From Lingula anatina (lineage: Eukaryota; Brachiopoda; Lingulata; Lingulida; Lingulidae), in contig NW_019775812.1 of assembly GCF_001039355.2 (NCBI RefSeq), positions 146,061 to 194,846 of the forward strand: 48,786 nucleotides of DNA, given 5' to 3'. Positions 23,216-33,940 of this stretch are shown here, one piece after another. A model generated the notes under the pieces. That model worked only from the letters and a program-made list of their open reading frames with translations. It was not told where the DNA came from and made no database searches. The translations under genes were made by a program, and so were the position numbers. How positions within the stretch are numbered: position 1 is the first letter of the stretch; every line of letters starts with the position of its first letter.

Positions 23216-24515
23216 TGACTGTTGAAGGAAATAGCAATCAAAGGGAAGGTTAAAACATGCAAGGAAAGTACCTGGAAAGCAGTATGATACTTAAAAATGA
23301 ATAGGATCTTGTTTAGTTTTACACAGTTTACCAGCATAGAATTTGAAATCATGTGCCAGCATAGAAAATGAATTAATAAAGAGTATTTCAAATCATGTTT
23401 TTAAAATGCCGATTGCAACAAGTAAAGCACATGTGAACATATGTTGTGATTGTGTTAGAGGAAATGCAAAATAAACCTTGGCACACCTAACACATTCCTC
23501 CTTGACACTGTCACAAGAACAACTGATACAGCCAAGTTTTCAATTCTGGCACTTAGAAAATTCCACATTACTTAGTTTTGGTGCCAAAGTGCAGACACTG
23601 TAGGTAAAAAAAAACAAAAAAAAAAAAAAAAACAAACAAAAAAATGGAAGCAAAAACTATTATACTGTTTCAGATGTTTGTATTTCTTATTTTCAAGTAA
23701 ATTACTATAATTGTGATAAAATATATTTTTATGAAAGTCTACTAGGAAATGTATTGTATTATTAACAGGCCGCAGTGTAATTACAAATTTATTAGACATA
23801 GCTGTAGCAATGTCTTTTTTAAAATTTTGGACATCACAAAAACAGCACATTATCTCTCTTAATACATTTATTCAATGTAAAAAAATGACTTTAAGCACTG
23901 ATGCAGTGAGTTAAGGCGTGGACTGTAAGTCAAACTACACAATGAGATACAGTTTAACTGTATTTGCACAATAATGACTAAAAAGAACAATATATACATC
24001 TTCCAATGCCACTCCACTGCTTTCTCTTCCAATTGTACTTTCCTGGGAATTCATTTTATATACAATACTAAGAAAAATCATAAAACTTGTACAGCCATTC
24101 AAATGCATCGTATAAACAGATGTAAGTTCACCTGGTTTCATCAGGTTTCATAAGCTGTCAATCTTTATATAGTATTGTTCCAGCTTGTAATTTGTTATCA
24201 TTAACCAGACTATGAGTGTATCTAAAATCTTTCTTCCAACCCCTTAAAATACATGAAATCATAAAACATTCAGACTGATCAATTCAAGTACAAATGAAAA
24301 TTATCTTATTGATACTAAAATGTTCACTTATAAAATGAGATCAAAACATGAAAATACTGATATTTTAAACAAAATCCACTAAAAAACCTAAACAACTGTG
24401 TTAAAACCAGTAAGCTTCTCTTTTATTGAATGAGCATTAATATTTGGAAGAGGATCTTTTCTTATAAATTTAACTAGTCTGGGTAAATTGCTGTAATCGT
24501 TATAAAGAAGATTAA
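22437..24515. other. Intergenic, no supported gene
   Basis: Lies between convergent YAE1 and TMEM198. Contains poly(G) (about 23018-23033), poly(A) (about 23185-23213) and an A-rich interrupted tract (about 23608-23644). A minus-strand frame at 22590-22859 ends near a donor-like CATG|GTAAGT at about 22677 but resembles no known protein. Part of this stretch could be distal TMEM198 3' UTR. Confidence 0.5.
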
Positions 24516-24729
24516 GACCCCATTCCCTGAGATTAGATCGATCCAAACTAGATCGACCTAATTCCCTGGGGGTTCACGCTAAATAGCTGTCAGCCGAGCA
24601 GGCACGAAAGTTAATTACCCCCTTACAGATTGTAGTAGGTGGGACAGACATTTAAGCCGGATTATCTGACAGTACTCTAGTGAGACTCCCTACGGGGATA
24701 GATCGATCTAAATGTCTGGGAATACGCCC
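24516..24729. mobile_element. 214-bp PIF/Harbinger-like MITE with TAA duplication
   Basis: Imperfect TIRs: left and right (read inward) ends both contain ATTCCC followed by a GA.ATT..AGATCGATC block. TAA flanks each side (24513-24515 and 24730-24732), the 3-bp TWA duplication expected for PIF/Harbinger. An extra TAGATCGAYC repeat lies inside the left arm. No coding capacity. Confidence 0.65.
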
Positions 24730-26702
24730 TAAGTCTTGGATCAGATGTATGCCATAAAGAGAACAATTTACAGATTCAGTTATAAAAATGTATAGTTTCC
24801 TCTGCACAGTTCAGCAACTACCCATTTCAAGTATGGGTTCTTTTCTCACTGAAGGTACATTGTTTCTGCAACAGTACTGCTTGCAAATTGTACATATCTC
24901 GCTTATTCTGATATTTTTTTCTTTCAGGATCATCATTTTAAATTACACACAAATGCACAGTTTATGGCATGCGCCCAAATCTCTTTTCAGATTTTCCAAA
25001 TGTCTCCTTATATCAAGGTACTACTTCAAATAAAGTTTTGGGGAAAGAAAATTACAATCAGCTTTGTTCAGATTTAGTGCCCGAGAGTGACCATACACAG
25101 AGTCCAATAACACCTGACACAGTTAACTTCCACATAATGACATTCTATTCGTTATCAGTTCAGCACTACTTTCTAAATACTGAGATATACAGCACACCTG
25201 GTCCGTGTACAGCTCCAGTCCAAGTGTCAGTGTAAACCCTCTTTCAAATTCATCAATACCTGGCATGTGTTTCTGTGGCACATCGATACTGACCCTTGTT
25301 AACATGGCCCAAGCCAACGTTAAACCATTTCCATTAAGAATTGCTTCACATTAAGTATTGGCAAAGCTGGTATTTCCTGTAAAAGCTTTGGCAATTTAAG
25401 CCCAGACACAGAGTGCATGTCAATAATATTGTGTGGCTGTTGTGTCACCAACAAACTACTTCCATTTGACAGCAAGTTATTTTTGCCAACATTTCATGTG
25501 TTCAGAGATTTTATACAATGAAGTCAATGTCCCAGAATGATACACTTTTCAGTTTCAACTCCATTATTCAACCCTGCAAAAAGTGCCAATGAAAAAAAAA
25601 AAAAAAAAAAAAAATCTACAAATACTTTCACAAGACTCAATCTTATTCATTCTCTCGCTCTCCTTTCAAATACTGAGCTCATATTCATTTATCACCGCAG
25701 TTTCTCACCACCTAAATACTTGTGACATCTACTTATTTCTACTTAGTCAATATATGGATGGAATCCCTTTATCTTCTTGAATCACAGTAAATACCAAGTC
25801 AATAAGTCAACAAAGACTTGTAATTTTCTTTCAAACCACTTTTCATCCAGCACAATCTAATTCCAAAGACTGACATGTTTTCTATTCATATTATCCTGGT
25901 TTCATTCATTGCAAGTAGCTATACTTAAGCTAATTTAAAACCAAAGGTATTAAATAATTATCAAATCAATGAAAATATGACTAAAAACATCTCAAAGTGG
26001 TTTTATGAACACACTACATACAATATGTGATGAGAAGTCCAATACGTTATATATTTCTAGCCCTTTTTTATTCTAAGACCACCATATTAAGGGTTTGTGT
26101 GTTTGTATGAATTCACTTGGAGAAAGGCATGGCTAGCAGCAAATCAATAAGTCAGTTAATTGGGAAATACCTCTCCATTTCTCCATGTTCTTTTGCCCCT
26201 TTTCATCACACAGTAATAGGAATCAAGAGCCATTTCAATTGAGCGTTTATATGAAAAGCTCTCTGCACTGTGGGAGGAATTTCACTGGAACATGGTCTCT
26301 GACTAGATTAGCTCTCCCTGTGACAAGATATCATCTCTCAGTTCTGTTAGTATTTGCCTTTGACTGGACATTTTGAATGCCCGCAGTTTCTCATATTTCA
26401 TTGTTGTTTGACATCAAATGACCCATTTTCTTCTGTGACAAGTTTCACTTGTTTATTTTAGAAAATGAACATGTCTGTGACTGGGTATTCCTTGAAGTCA
26501 ACTTTTATTGCCGTTCGCTTTCATTCTAGTTCAGTTTTTGCTTCATATAACCAGTTGTGTTCACATTATATCAAATGAAAACCACACAAGAAGTACATGT
26601 GGTTTTGACTGGTCTCTCTTTGATGTATATGCTTTTTGGCTCTTGCCTCAATTTCATCTGAATCATTCCAAGATTCCTCTGCTTGACTTTCAAACTGATG
26701 TC
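24730..26702. other. Intergenic, no supported gene
   Basis: Unique AT-rich sequence with a 24-base poly(A) run (about 25591-25614). Frames of 60-90 codons on both strands show no family signature. Confidence 0.5.
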
Positions 26703-28014
26703 CAGACTTTACGAAAGGCGTCGGACCGTCGGACATGCCTGGCAAATTTCGTCTCGGTCCGATAAAAAATCCTGTATCGTCGGACCTTATGTCCGGCGAG
26801 TTTTCAAACTGACTGGGAATGTGTAAATATAAGGAATACGTTGTTGTTTCTTTTCTGGACGATATATTTTACTTCATTCAAAAAGAGAGACGGGGTGAAA
26901 ATCTCGGGGAGTTCCCAACTAATTATACATAATTTATTAACCTCAGTTTCACACACAAATACTATTTTGTGACTGGCTGAGGTTGGGGGATTCCTGAATG
27001 ATGTAATGTACAGTCTCGTTTTCGTTTTTGTAATACCCCTACACAACAAAATGGCCGCAACACATGTGCTCGTGCTATTTGCGTTTTTACATACTTGATC
27101 CTCTGTTTCTACATTATCAGTCGTACACAGTACTCATGGATAAGCCTTTTGCTTAGAAATGACGTTGTTGAACTTGAAACACTGCGTTGGTGCAAAGCGT
27201 GGCAAAATGAAAACGAAGTGAGGAAGAGAAACGGAAGTTTAATAAAATTGGAAAGAAGGTAGGCCCTGGCGAACTTATGATCTGTAGGAGAGGAAAATAG
27301 TGTGTGCCGAGTGTCAGGAGTACTAAAGTTATCATTTTGATCAATAGCAACATAAATGTTACAGCTTTATTACGGGTTCTTAAATTATGGAAGATATGTA
27401 CGTATTTGCATGTACCGTTCACCACTAGTTGGAGAAAGTGCACATGAACTTGATAAAAGCTCACAGTTTGAGTTTCTTTTTATAAAAAAAGAAATAAAAT
27501 GAAGAATAAACTTAGACTCGGACCGGACAGTCCCTGTCAAAGCTTCAATTGGATGAAAGAGACTGCCTTACTGTGGCAGTGTGCTGTTTCAAAATGCATA
27601 TGTTATTGCCAAAAACAATGTGTGAAATGGTTATCTGATTAACAGACGTTTTTATGGACATACATTTGATATTACTAGCTACACATTCTTCATACTTGTA
27701 TAGTTTTTAGTCCTTGTGTCATTCCACAGCGTCTTTTTCATTAAATAAAAAGCAACTTGTTATGCAAACAATTTTTTGCCTATTTTTTTTCTTTCTTGTT
27801 TTACTTTTTTTTACAAATAAATATATATCAAAAATTTAATAATTGATTTAATGTCAATGATTTAAAACGTTAGAAAATACACATGAAAAGATGAATAATG
27901 GTTCATATTTCTATTATTTTACTTTGGTCTGACAGATTTTGTTTCGGTCTGACAGAATTTTCAAGCTTGTCAGACCGAATGTCTGACAGATTTTTTGGCC
28001 TTTCGTAAAGTCTG
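26703..28014. mobile_element. 1.3-kb non-autonomous TIR transposon
   Basis: Perfect 17-bp TIRs, CAGACTTTACGAAAGGC at 26703-26719 and its inverse at 27998-28014. Direct GATGTC hexamers flank both ends (26697-26702 and 28015-28020). Inside each TIR is a cluster of short repeated motifs: GTCGGACC/GGTCCGA variants on the left (about 26719-26802) and GTCTGACA/GGTCTGACAG on the right (about 27925-27988). These look like transposase-binding repeats. The centre is AT-rich and has no transposase; the 103-codon minus-strand frame at 27153-27464 is not recognisable. A 6-bp duplication with a CAG-start TIR leaves the superfamily open (hAT-like or unassigned). Confidence 0.8.
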
Positions 28015-28333
28015 GATGTCTGCATGAGAACATAATCAAGAAGGAATTGCCTCCTTTAGAAGAAATGGACATTGCCCCATACATGTTTACCATCAACTGT
28101 GCAATTCAAGGTCAGTTGGGTCTGGGGTACATGGATTGCAGGGAAATACTTCTTCCCTGATGGCAATATTCCCCCAATACAGCTCAGTGCGAACACAGCA
28201 ATCTTTGACTCATCCCTGATTGGTCACATCAAAATCACATGACATCTGCCATGAACCTTCATCTTTGACCCTATTATTGACACAGTGAAGTTTACTTATT
28301 GGTCAACTTTCAACCTGACATCATTGTGACCTT
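28015..28333 (-). other. TMEM198 3' UTR (proximal part)
   Basis: Directly downstream of the TMEM198 stop on the minus strand. The sequence is richer in GC than its surroundings and repeats TTTGACC/TTTGACT motifs. The transposon at 26703-28014 begins here, so the mature 3' end may fall within or beyond it. No confident AATAAA could be assigned. Confidence 0.45.
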
Positions 28334-28346
28334 TCAACTTTGACCT
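28327..28346 (-). promoter_or_regulatory. Triple nuclear-receptor-like half-site array (DR1 spacing)
   Basis: Plus strand reads TGACCT-T-TCAACT-T-TGACCT; the minus strand reads AGGTCA-A-AGTTGA-A-AGGTCA. Two perfect AGGTCA half-sites and one degenerate one are each spaced by a single base, the DR1 arrangement bound by RXR/HNF4/COUP-TF-type receptors. It overlaps the TMEM198 stop codon (28334-28336). Binding is inferred only. Confidence 0.35.
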
Positions 28347-29239
28347 TCAGGAGCCACCTGTGTCAGTGTGGTATTGGCACTCTCAATGTCAGGGGTCATC
28401 CCGAAAGGACGATCTTGTTCCGACTTATTGGTCAGTTCAAGGTTGGTCACTCCATATGGCGGATGGTCATCATCACTGGACAGTTTGTGTGTTGTGGGAG
28501 ACATTTTTGGGTGGATGTGATCTATAATGCTCTGGAAAGAAAGATAAAAATGTGTAAATGGGAGAGGAATTTTCAGTGACCATAGTTTACATAATTTCTC
28601 ACAGGTTCCACCAACACATTAAAAAACCTGAAGTGTTCCGTATCTTATACAGACATGCATCACCCTTATTATCCTCACAAAGAAATACGAACAATTAAAT
28701 CATCTCGTACTGTAAGAAAAAAAAAAAAGGACTAAGTAGTAAATATTTCTTTGCTTAGTCCTATCCTGAAAAGATGTAAGACAAATTTAGCACCTTTAAA
28801 ATTTGTATTTGTTTCAGACAACTTACCCGAGATATAACATCCCCATTGCTGCGTCGTATCTGGTACAAGTGGCGGTACCTGGTGTTGGGATCTTCCTCAG
28901 AGCGGTATTCTTTTTCCCTAGATCGAATCTTTTGGAGGTTTACTTTCCGATGTTTCTTCGATCTTATTTTCACTGTAATAATTAATGGGCATGATCAATT
29001 TTCTTATGAGAGCCTCTTTGCTCAACAAGTAATAACTGTAATTGTGTATAAGATCAGTTTATTCCTATGCACTTCACTGTTACTGCCTTGTATCTCCTTC
29101 CACAATTAAAATATATGTCACTGATATGCAGTTTACACTAAAACATTTTTCTCAACTTTTATCATTATAATTGATTGCATTTTAAAATGTAAAATTCAAA
29201 TAAGCAAGTTCAAAAACATTGCAATATTCCTTTCAATAC

Positions 29240-29278
<39 letters not shown>

Positions 29279-31377
29279 CTCTGTTCCACAGTACCCATGC
29301 CACTAGATACATAGAAGTATGCAAATGAAAATGGCATTTATCAAAAATCTCCTGTGCTATTTTAACCAACTTACACAGCTAGTGTCTTCACACATGACAT
29401 AACAGATGAAAGATAGCATTTACTATCAAAACCCTCTTAAAATTGACATTTACGTCCCAAGTTAACATTTCCCTCAAAAACTGTCCGGGCAGATTTAATG
29501 TATTGACTAAAATGTTTTTCATAAGGCAGTGGGCGAGACTTTGGCCATATTCACACATCTCCTTGATCTAGAGACAGCTCGACCCAGTGGTCCTTATGAT
29601 TTATTGTCAGATATCAATATTGCAGTAGTACAGGCTGTCTATGGCGTCCCCTCCCTGTAACTCATCTCTCTCTCTCTCTCTCGCACTCTCTCTCTCTCTC
29701 TCTCTCTTTCACACACACACACACACGCATGCACACTAGGCTAAAAGCCATCTCCAATATGCCATGCTGTGTACGTACTGCCTGTCATTGAGACCATTTC
29801 AGACACAATCCATCAAGGCTTTATGTGAACATACTCTCACTAAATGGGGTGAGAGACACCGGAGATGAAGGCTATTTTAGCTTTGGCAATCAGAGCTGGA
29901 ATTGATGTAATCTGCCTCTATGAGACAAATAACTTGACATCTAAGTGACTGGTAGTTTGACTAAATGTCTTTATCTGCCTGAGATTGACTTTTCAGAAAT
30001 TGCTTTGATCTTCAGAAGAGAAGTGTGTGTGTGTGTGTGTTCCTCACGCCATATATAAAACAGCCTAAGAGGAAATAAAGAACCCTTTTCCACTTCTCAT
30101 CATCCTCACTCTTTTCATCCAGTCTATCTCTCTCATTCTCTCTCTTCACACAAGCTTGCCTCTCACCACTGAATTTTTAGATAAGTCATCACCTAACTCT
30201 ACAAGTGAAAACCATACTTAGAGAGCATTCACATAGAGAATGTCATTGAGAGACCATTAAAGGGTTATGTGGCCTTCCTTTCATGTAGGTCTGTCATCTT
30301 TAGGTCTCTGCCTTGCTAGACCTCTGCTCTTCTCGATGTGAATGCTCTCTTAGAGATTTTTTTTGAAAAATCAGGCTTAAATCTCATTTGTGCCCCTTAA
30401 AACAACATTAATACCTGACCATGATACTCACCATCCCTGTGATCACAGCCCTTTGATGTCAGCTTCCACTGTATCACCACACCCAGCACAAATATCAGCA
30501 GCCATACGCCTGCAATAACCCAGCTGAACCAGCAGAGCCTGTCTTGAGCTTCTGGCTCCACCTTCAGGACATTTAATATATGCATTGACATGATGAACAG
30601 TTCCGCATAATAATCCAAGCAGATAAACATCAGAGCGCCTCCAAATAACGAAGTCCCTAAAACTGTCATGGATTTTTGGAATTTTAGCGCTAACAGAGCA
30701 AATACCACTCCCAGAATGAATAAAACGCCAATACTAATCCATTTTGTGGACGGATGGTAAAAAAGTTCTAAAATGACTAGAAATATTGTTGCGAGGAATA
30801 ATCCGAAGGTAAATCCTGTCGCAAAGAGTCCTACATATTGTACTAGCATAGTAATGAGTCCAAGAAGTACCCCTACACCCACGGCAATCCCAGCGTTTGC
30901 CTCGGTAGGTAACTGACTGTGCTCATCCAGTAGAACATATGTTAATACACTGCCAAATATGAAGCCTGTCATGAACATGATGGCCTTGAAGAAACGGTAA
31001 CCTGAAAGTTGAAAATATACACCATGATATCTGTAAAACATATTCATGTGTGCTAGCATGTTACAATTTGTACTTTTTAATTCAATAAATGGACCTTCGA
31101 AGTGGTATGTTTTAACAAATCAAGTTTTTCGAATATTAATAGGAAAAAATTGATAAAACTTACCTAGAAATGCATACAGGACCCCAAACACAAAACAGAC
31201 AGCACATATTGTGGCTGGAGCTACGTCGTACTTGTAGACAATATCACATCTATTGACGACCAGGGGAGGGTCCTCACTGACCGTTGTCAGTGCTGGGGTC
31301 ATCTGGGAGGTCAACTGCGACAAATATGGCAGGTCGCTGGTATTGGGACCCAAAGGCGTGCTGATCGTGGAAGCCAT
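28334..31377 (-). CDS. TMEM198: Transmembrane protein 198 (TMEM198 family)
   Basis: Four coding exons on the minus strand: 31377-31164, 31001-30432, 28972-28827 and 28531-28334, 375 codons plus stop. Junctions are CTAG|GTAAGT, TTTCAG|GT, GATG|GTGAGT, TTACAG|TG, CGG|GTAAGT and TTCCAG|AGC, all in frame. Exon 1 gives a Thr/Ser-rich extracellular N-terminus and the start of the first membrane span. Exon 2 holds the GYRFFKA motif and the remaining hydrophobic spans (seven in all expected), including GIAVGVGVLLGL and the DYYAEL motif. Exon 3 is a basic cytoplasmic segment with the conserved NGDV. Exon 4 is a polar tail without clear homology. Length fits the vertebrate protein (about 360 residues). 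TMEM198 is reported to promote LRP6 phosphorylation and Wnt signalling. The start ATG at 31377-31375 has a strong context (AAAGATGG); the open frame further upstream has no better ATG. Confidence 0.93.
28733..28765. repeat. Short hairpin in TMEM198 intron 3
   Basis: GGACTAAG and its inverse CTTAGTCC are separated by about 17 bases, next to a short poly(A) run (about 28718-28729). A small stem-loop of unknown meaning. Confidence 0.5.
29241..29275. repeat. poly(A) tract in TMEM198 intron 2
   Basis: 35 consecutive A residues on the + strand, which read as poly(U) in the TMEM198 transcript. Confidence 0.9.
29664..29728. repeat. (CT)n(CA)n microsatellite in TMEM198 intron 2
   Basis: CT dinucleotides, briefly interrupted, followed by a CA run. 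Reads as GA/TG repeats in the transcript. Confidence 0.9.
30221..30349. mobile_element. 129-bp PIF/Harbinger-like MITE in TMEM198 intron 2
   Basis: 20-bp TIRs beginning GAGAGCATTCACAT differ at one position between the two ends. TTA flanks both sides (30218-30220 and 30350-30352), matching the TWA target duplication of PIF/Harbinger. The element sits about 80 bp from the exon 2 donor. No coding capacity. Confidence 0.8.
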
Positions 31378-31684
31378 CTTTGATAATATATTTTCAACAG
31401 ACAAATGCTGCACTGTTAATATTAGTCCTTAAATCTGGTGGTGCATTAATTTCTCATCCTGGATATGCGTTGGATATCAAGTAATTACAATTTAGTTCCT
31501 CCTCCTTTCTGAGAACTAATACATTTTCATTGCTTAAAATTAAGAAATGTGGCTTTGGTTTTCTTCTTCTGAGTCAGTTTTGCATCTTAACTGCAAATGA
31601 GTTTAGTTGTATAACTCAGATAGTCTTCTCGTTCTGGAGATTTAATTTTTCATATTTTGTTCTTTCCTTGCACCTTCCCTGGAC
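31378..31684 (-). other. Probable TMEM198 5' UTR segment
   Basis: Upstream of the start codon on the minus strand. A splice acceptor lookalike, TTTTTCCACAG|GTCC, lies at 31685-31686, so this 307-nt piece could be the 5' UTR part of the first coding exon, joined to an upstream leader exon not identified. It includes short upstream ATG frames. Confidence 0.35.
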
Positions 31685-33775
31685 CTGTGGAAAAATATGA
31701 TACTGTAGGTTAAAAGAAAGTTAAAAATATAAAGCTTTACAAAATTTTCACAATCAGCTTATGGCTATAATCCCAAAAATATATCCTTAACTTTCACCAC
31801 TGTATGCTTAATGTATTATATGTGCTAATAGCTAACATGTTCTTTATATACCTAATGCTCATCACCACGTTGTGGACACATCTGAAATTGAGTTCACTGT
31901 GGTAATTCATTAATTTTTTGTCTCTGTATTAAGAACACTTAACATTACCTTTAAACAAAATGAAAGTAACGGAATAAAATCAAGTTATTCTGCTAGTAAA
32001 TTATAAAACTAAATCGATGCCATGATGCAGCATTTAAATTTTACAGCAATTTTTTTTGACAATTTCATTATTTGACTACTGAATATTTGACTACTTCTTT
32101 TACCATTGTGAACATGTCCATTTTAACAGTTACTGCTGTAAAAATACCTTCTCTTCTCACACAGTTACCTTTAACGTGTATATTTCAAATCGATGATAAC
32201 ACAGAGTTGACATATATCTGGGTCATTCCCCACCATCCCTATCAGTCAGCACACCTCTGACATATATATTGAAACTTTATATCATAACTGAGAACAGGTT
32301 GTTTAAGTACAAGTCATGTCCTTGTTATAAATGTAATGACACATTCTAAAACTAATATATATTTAATATATATCTAAACTAAACCAATGAGGGATGAACC
32401 ACAACATGGCCAACCCTCTCCCGATTTATGAGACAGCGCACCTTTGGCATTAAATCGTTACTGTACCTAACAGTAATATCATGGTGTAAATACACATCAT
32501 CATTATTGGAGTTTAGTTTCAGGACACTCATTGCACCAAAATATTCTATGTACCACTAGGAGTGCTATTTAATAGACACAAATTTAGTTACTGTGCTTGA
32601 AACTTCAATTTCCTTACTCAACTTATCGGTGACAGTGCTTTCGTCAGATACCATCATATCACTATAATAACATGTTTAGTAATTGCCAGGAGCGTTATTT
32701 AAATGTGAGTGGTAGCAGCATGTGCCCTCAAGTTTGCACTTACTCATTGCTGTTTACTTTCAATTTTACACTTTCACTGGGGACACACCATCACTGTAAC
32801 ACTATTCTCTCTCTCTCTCTCTCTCTCTCAATCCAACCAAGACTAGTAAAATTTTCAGGGAAATTGACAGATCTGTCCTCTAACCCCCATGTGCATTATA
32901 TCAAAGAAAACAACATTATCACCATTAAAGATAATAATATACAAAAAAAGTTAAATATAGCTACTGTAAAACATTCTTGCTATCCAGATAAATTTTGGCT
33001 GTTATGATATCTTCAGACATCAAATCATATCTGTCAACATTTTCCGTTATCTCACTGTAATACCTCCTGGCACCATCTATCAAAAAGATAACTACATAAA
33101 GCAGCTAACTTCAAATACTTCAACCTACTAGTACACCATCATATATCGCTGATAAAATAAACAGCTTGGCAGTTAGATTTCAATCTCAAAATGTTTGCTG
33201 AACATTATTATAGTTTTAGCAGATATCAATATCAGACGTCTCCAACATCACCCACCTGTGAACACCAGATAAACCACACCAATCTTTAGCAGACACTTCA
33301 AACTTGACAGTTTTATCTTTCAATATAAGTCCCTACGTCAAGTGTGGGAGGCCCTTGTTTCCCCACAACCAGAAGTGCCCAGCCCAGTGTCCCTGGTCTT
33401 ACTGTTCTCATCAGTAGCAGGCAATGTGACTTTGTACACATACAGTGAGAGAGAGAGAGATGATTCAGAGCTCCAATTACCATCTAACATACAAATATAT
33501 TCAGTGCAGTCAATCTCTCCTTCTTGTTACCACTGAGGATTCAGAGCTAGATGGAAAGACAGGGATGATCATTAAGTTAATGGTCATCTCTCTCTGTCTC
33601 TAATTAAAGGACTGCCCAAATTAGCCATTCTGTATAATATACCTTTATAAATATATACCAGGTCAGTTTATCTCTCTCTGCCTGCTGACTCCACAGAGAG
33701 AGGGACGGCCAGAGACACTGTGACTCACAAATGACCACTTGTCACCAGGGTCAGTGAGGGTAGTGGACATAAAAA
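31685..33775. other. Region between divergent TMEM198 and AFF, no supported exon
   Basis: Presumed TMEM198 promoter or leader intron and AFF upstream intron. Holds a (CT)n run (about 32804-32829), GA repeats (about 33449-33460) and one TACTAGTA (33126). Frames such as 32672-33007 (+) are repeat-driven. No CpG-rich promoter is evident. Confidence 0.5.
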
Positions 33776-33940
33776 GGGGGGGGGGNNNNNNNNNNNNNNN
33801 NNNNNNNNNNNNNNNNNNNNNNNNNNNNNNNNNNNNNNNNNNNNNNNNNNNNNNNNNNNNNNNNNNNNNNNNNNNNNNNNNNNNNNNNNNNNNNNNNNNN
33901 NNNNNNNNNNNNNNNGGGGGGGGGGGGGGGGGGGGGGGGG
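33776..33940. other. Assembly gap bounded by poly(G)
   Basis: Ten G residues, then 130 N (33786-33915), then 25 G residues. The gap sits inside a G homopolymer, so its true length and content are unknown. Sequencing through long poly(G) commonly fails, which explains the position. Confidence 0.95.
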
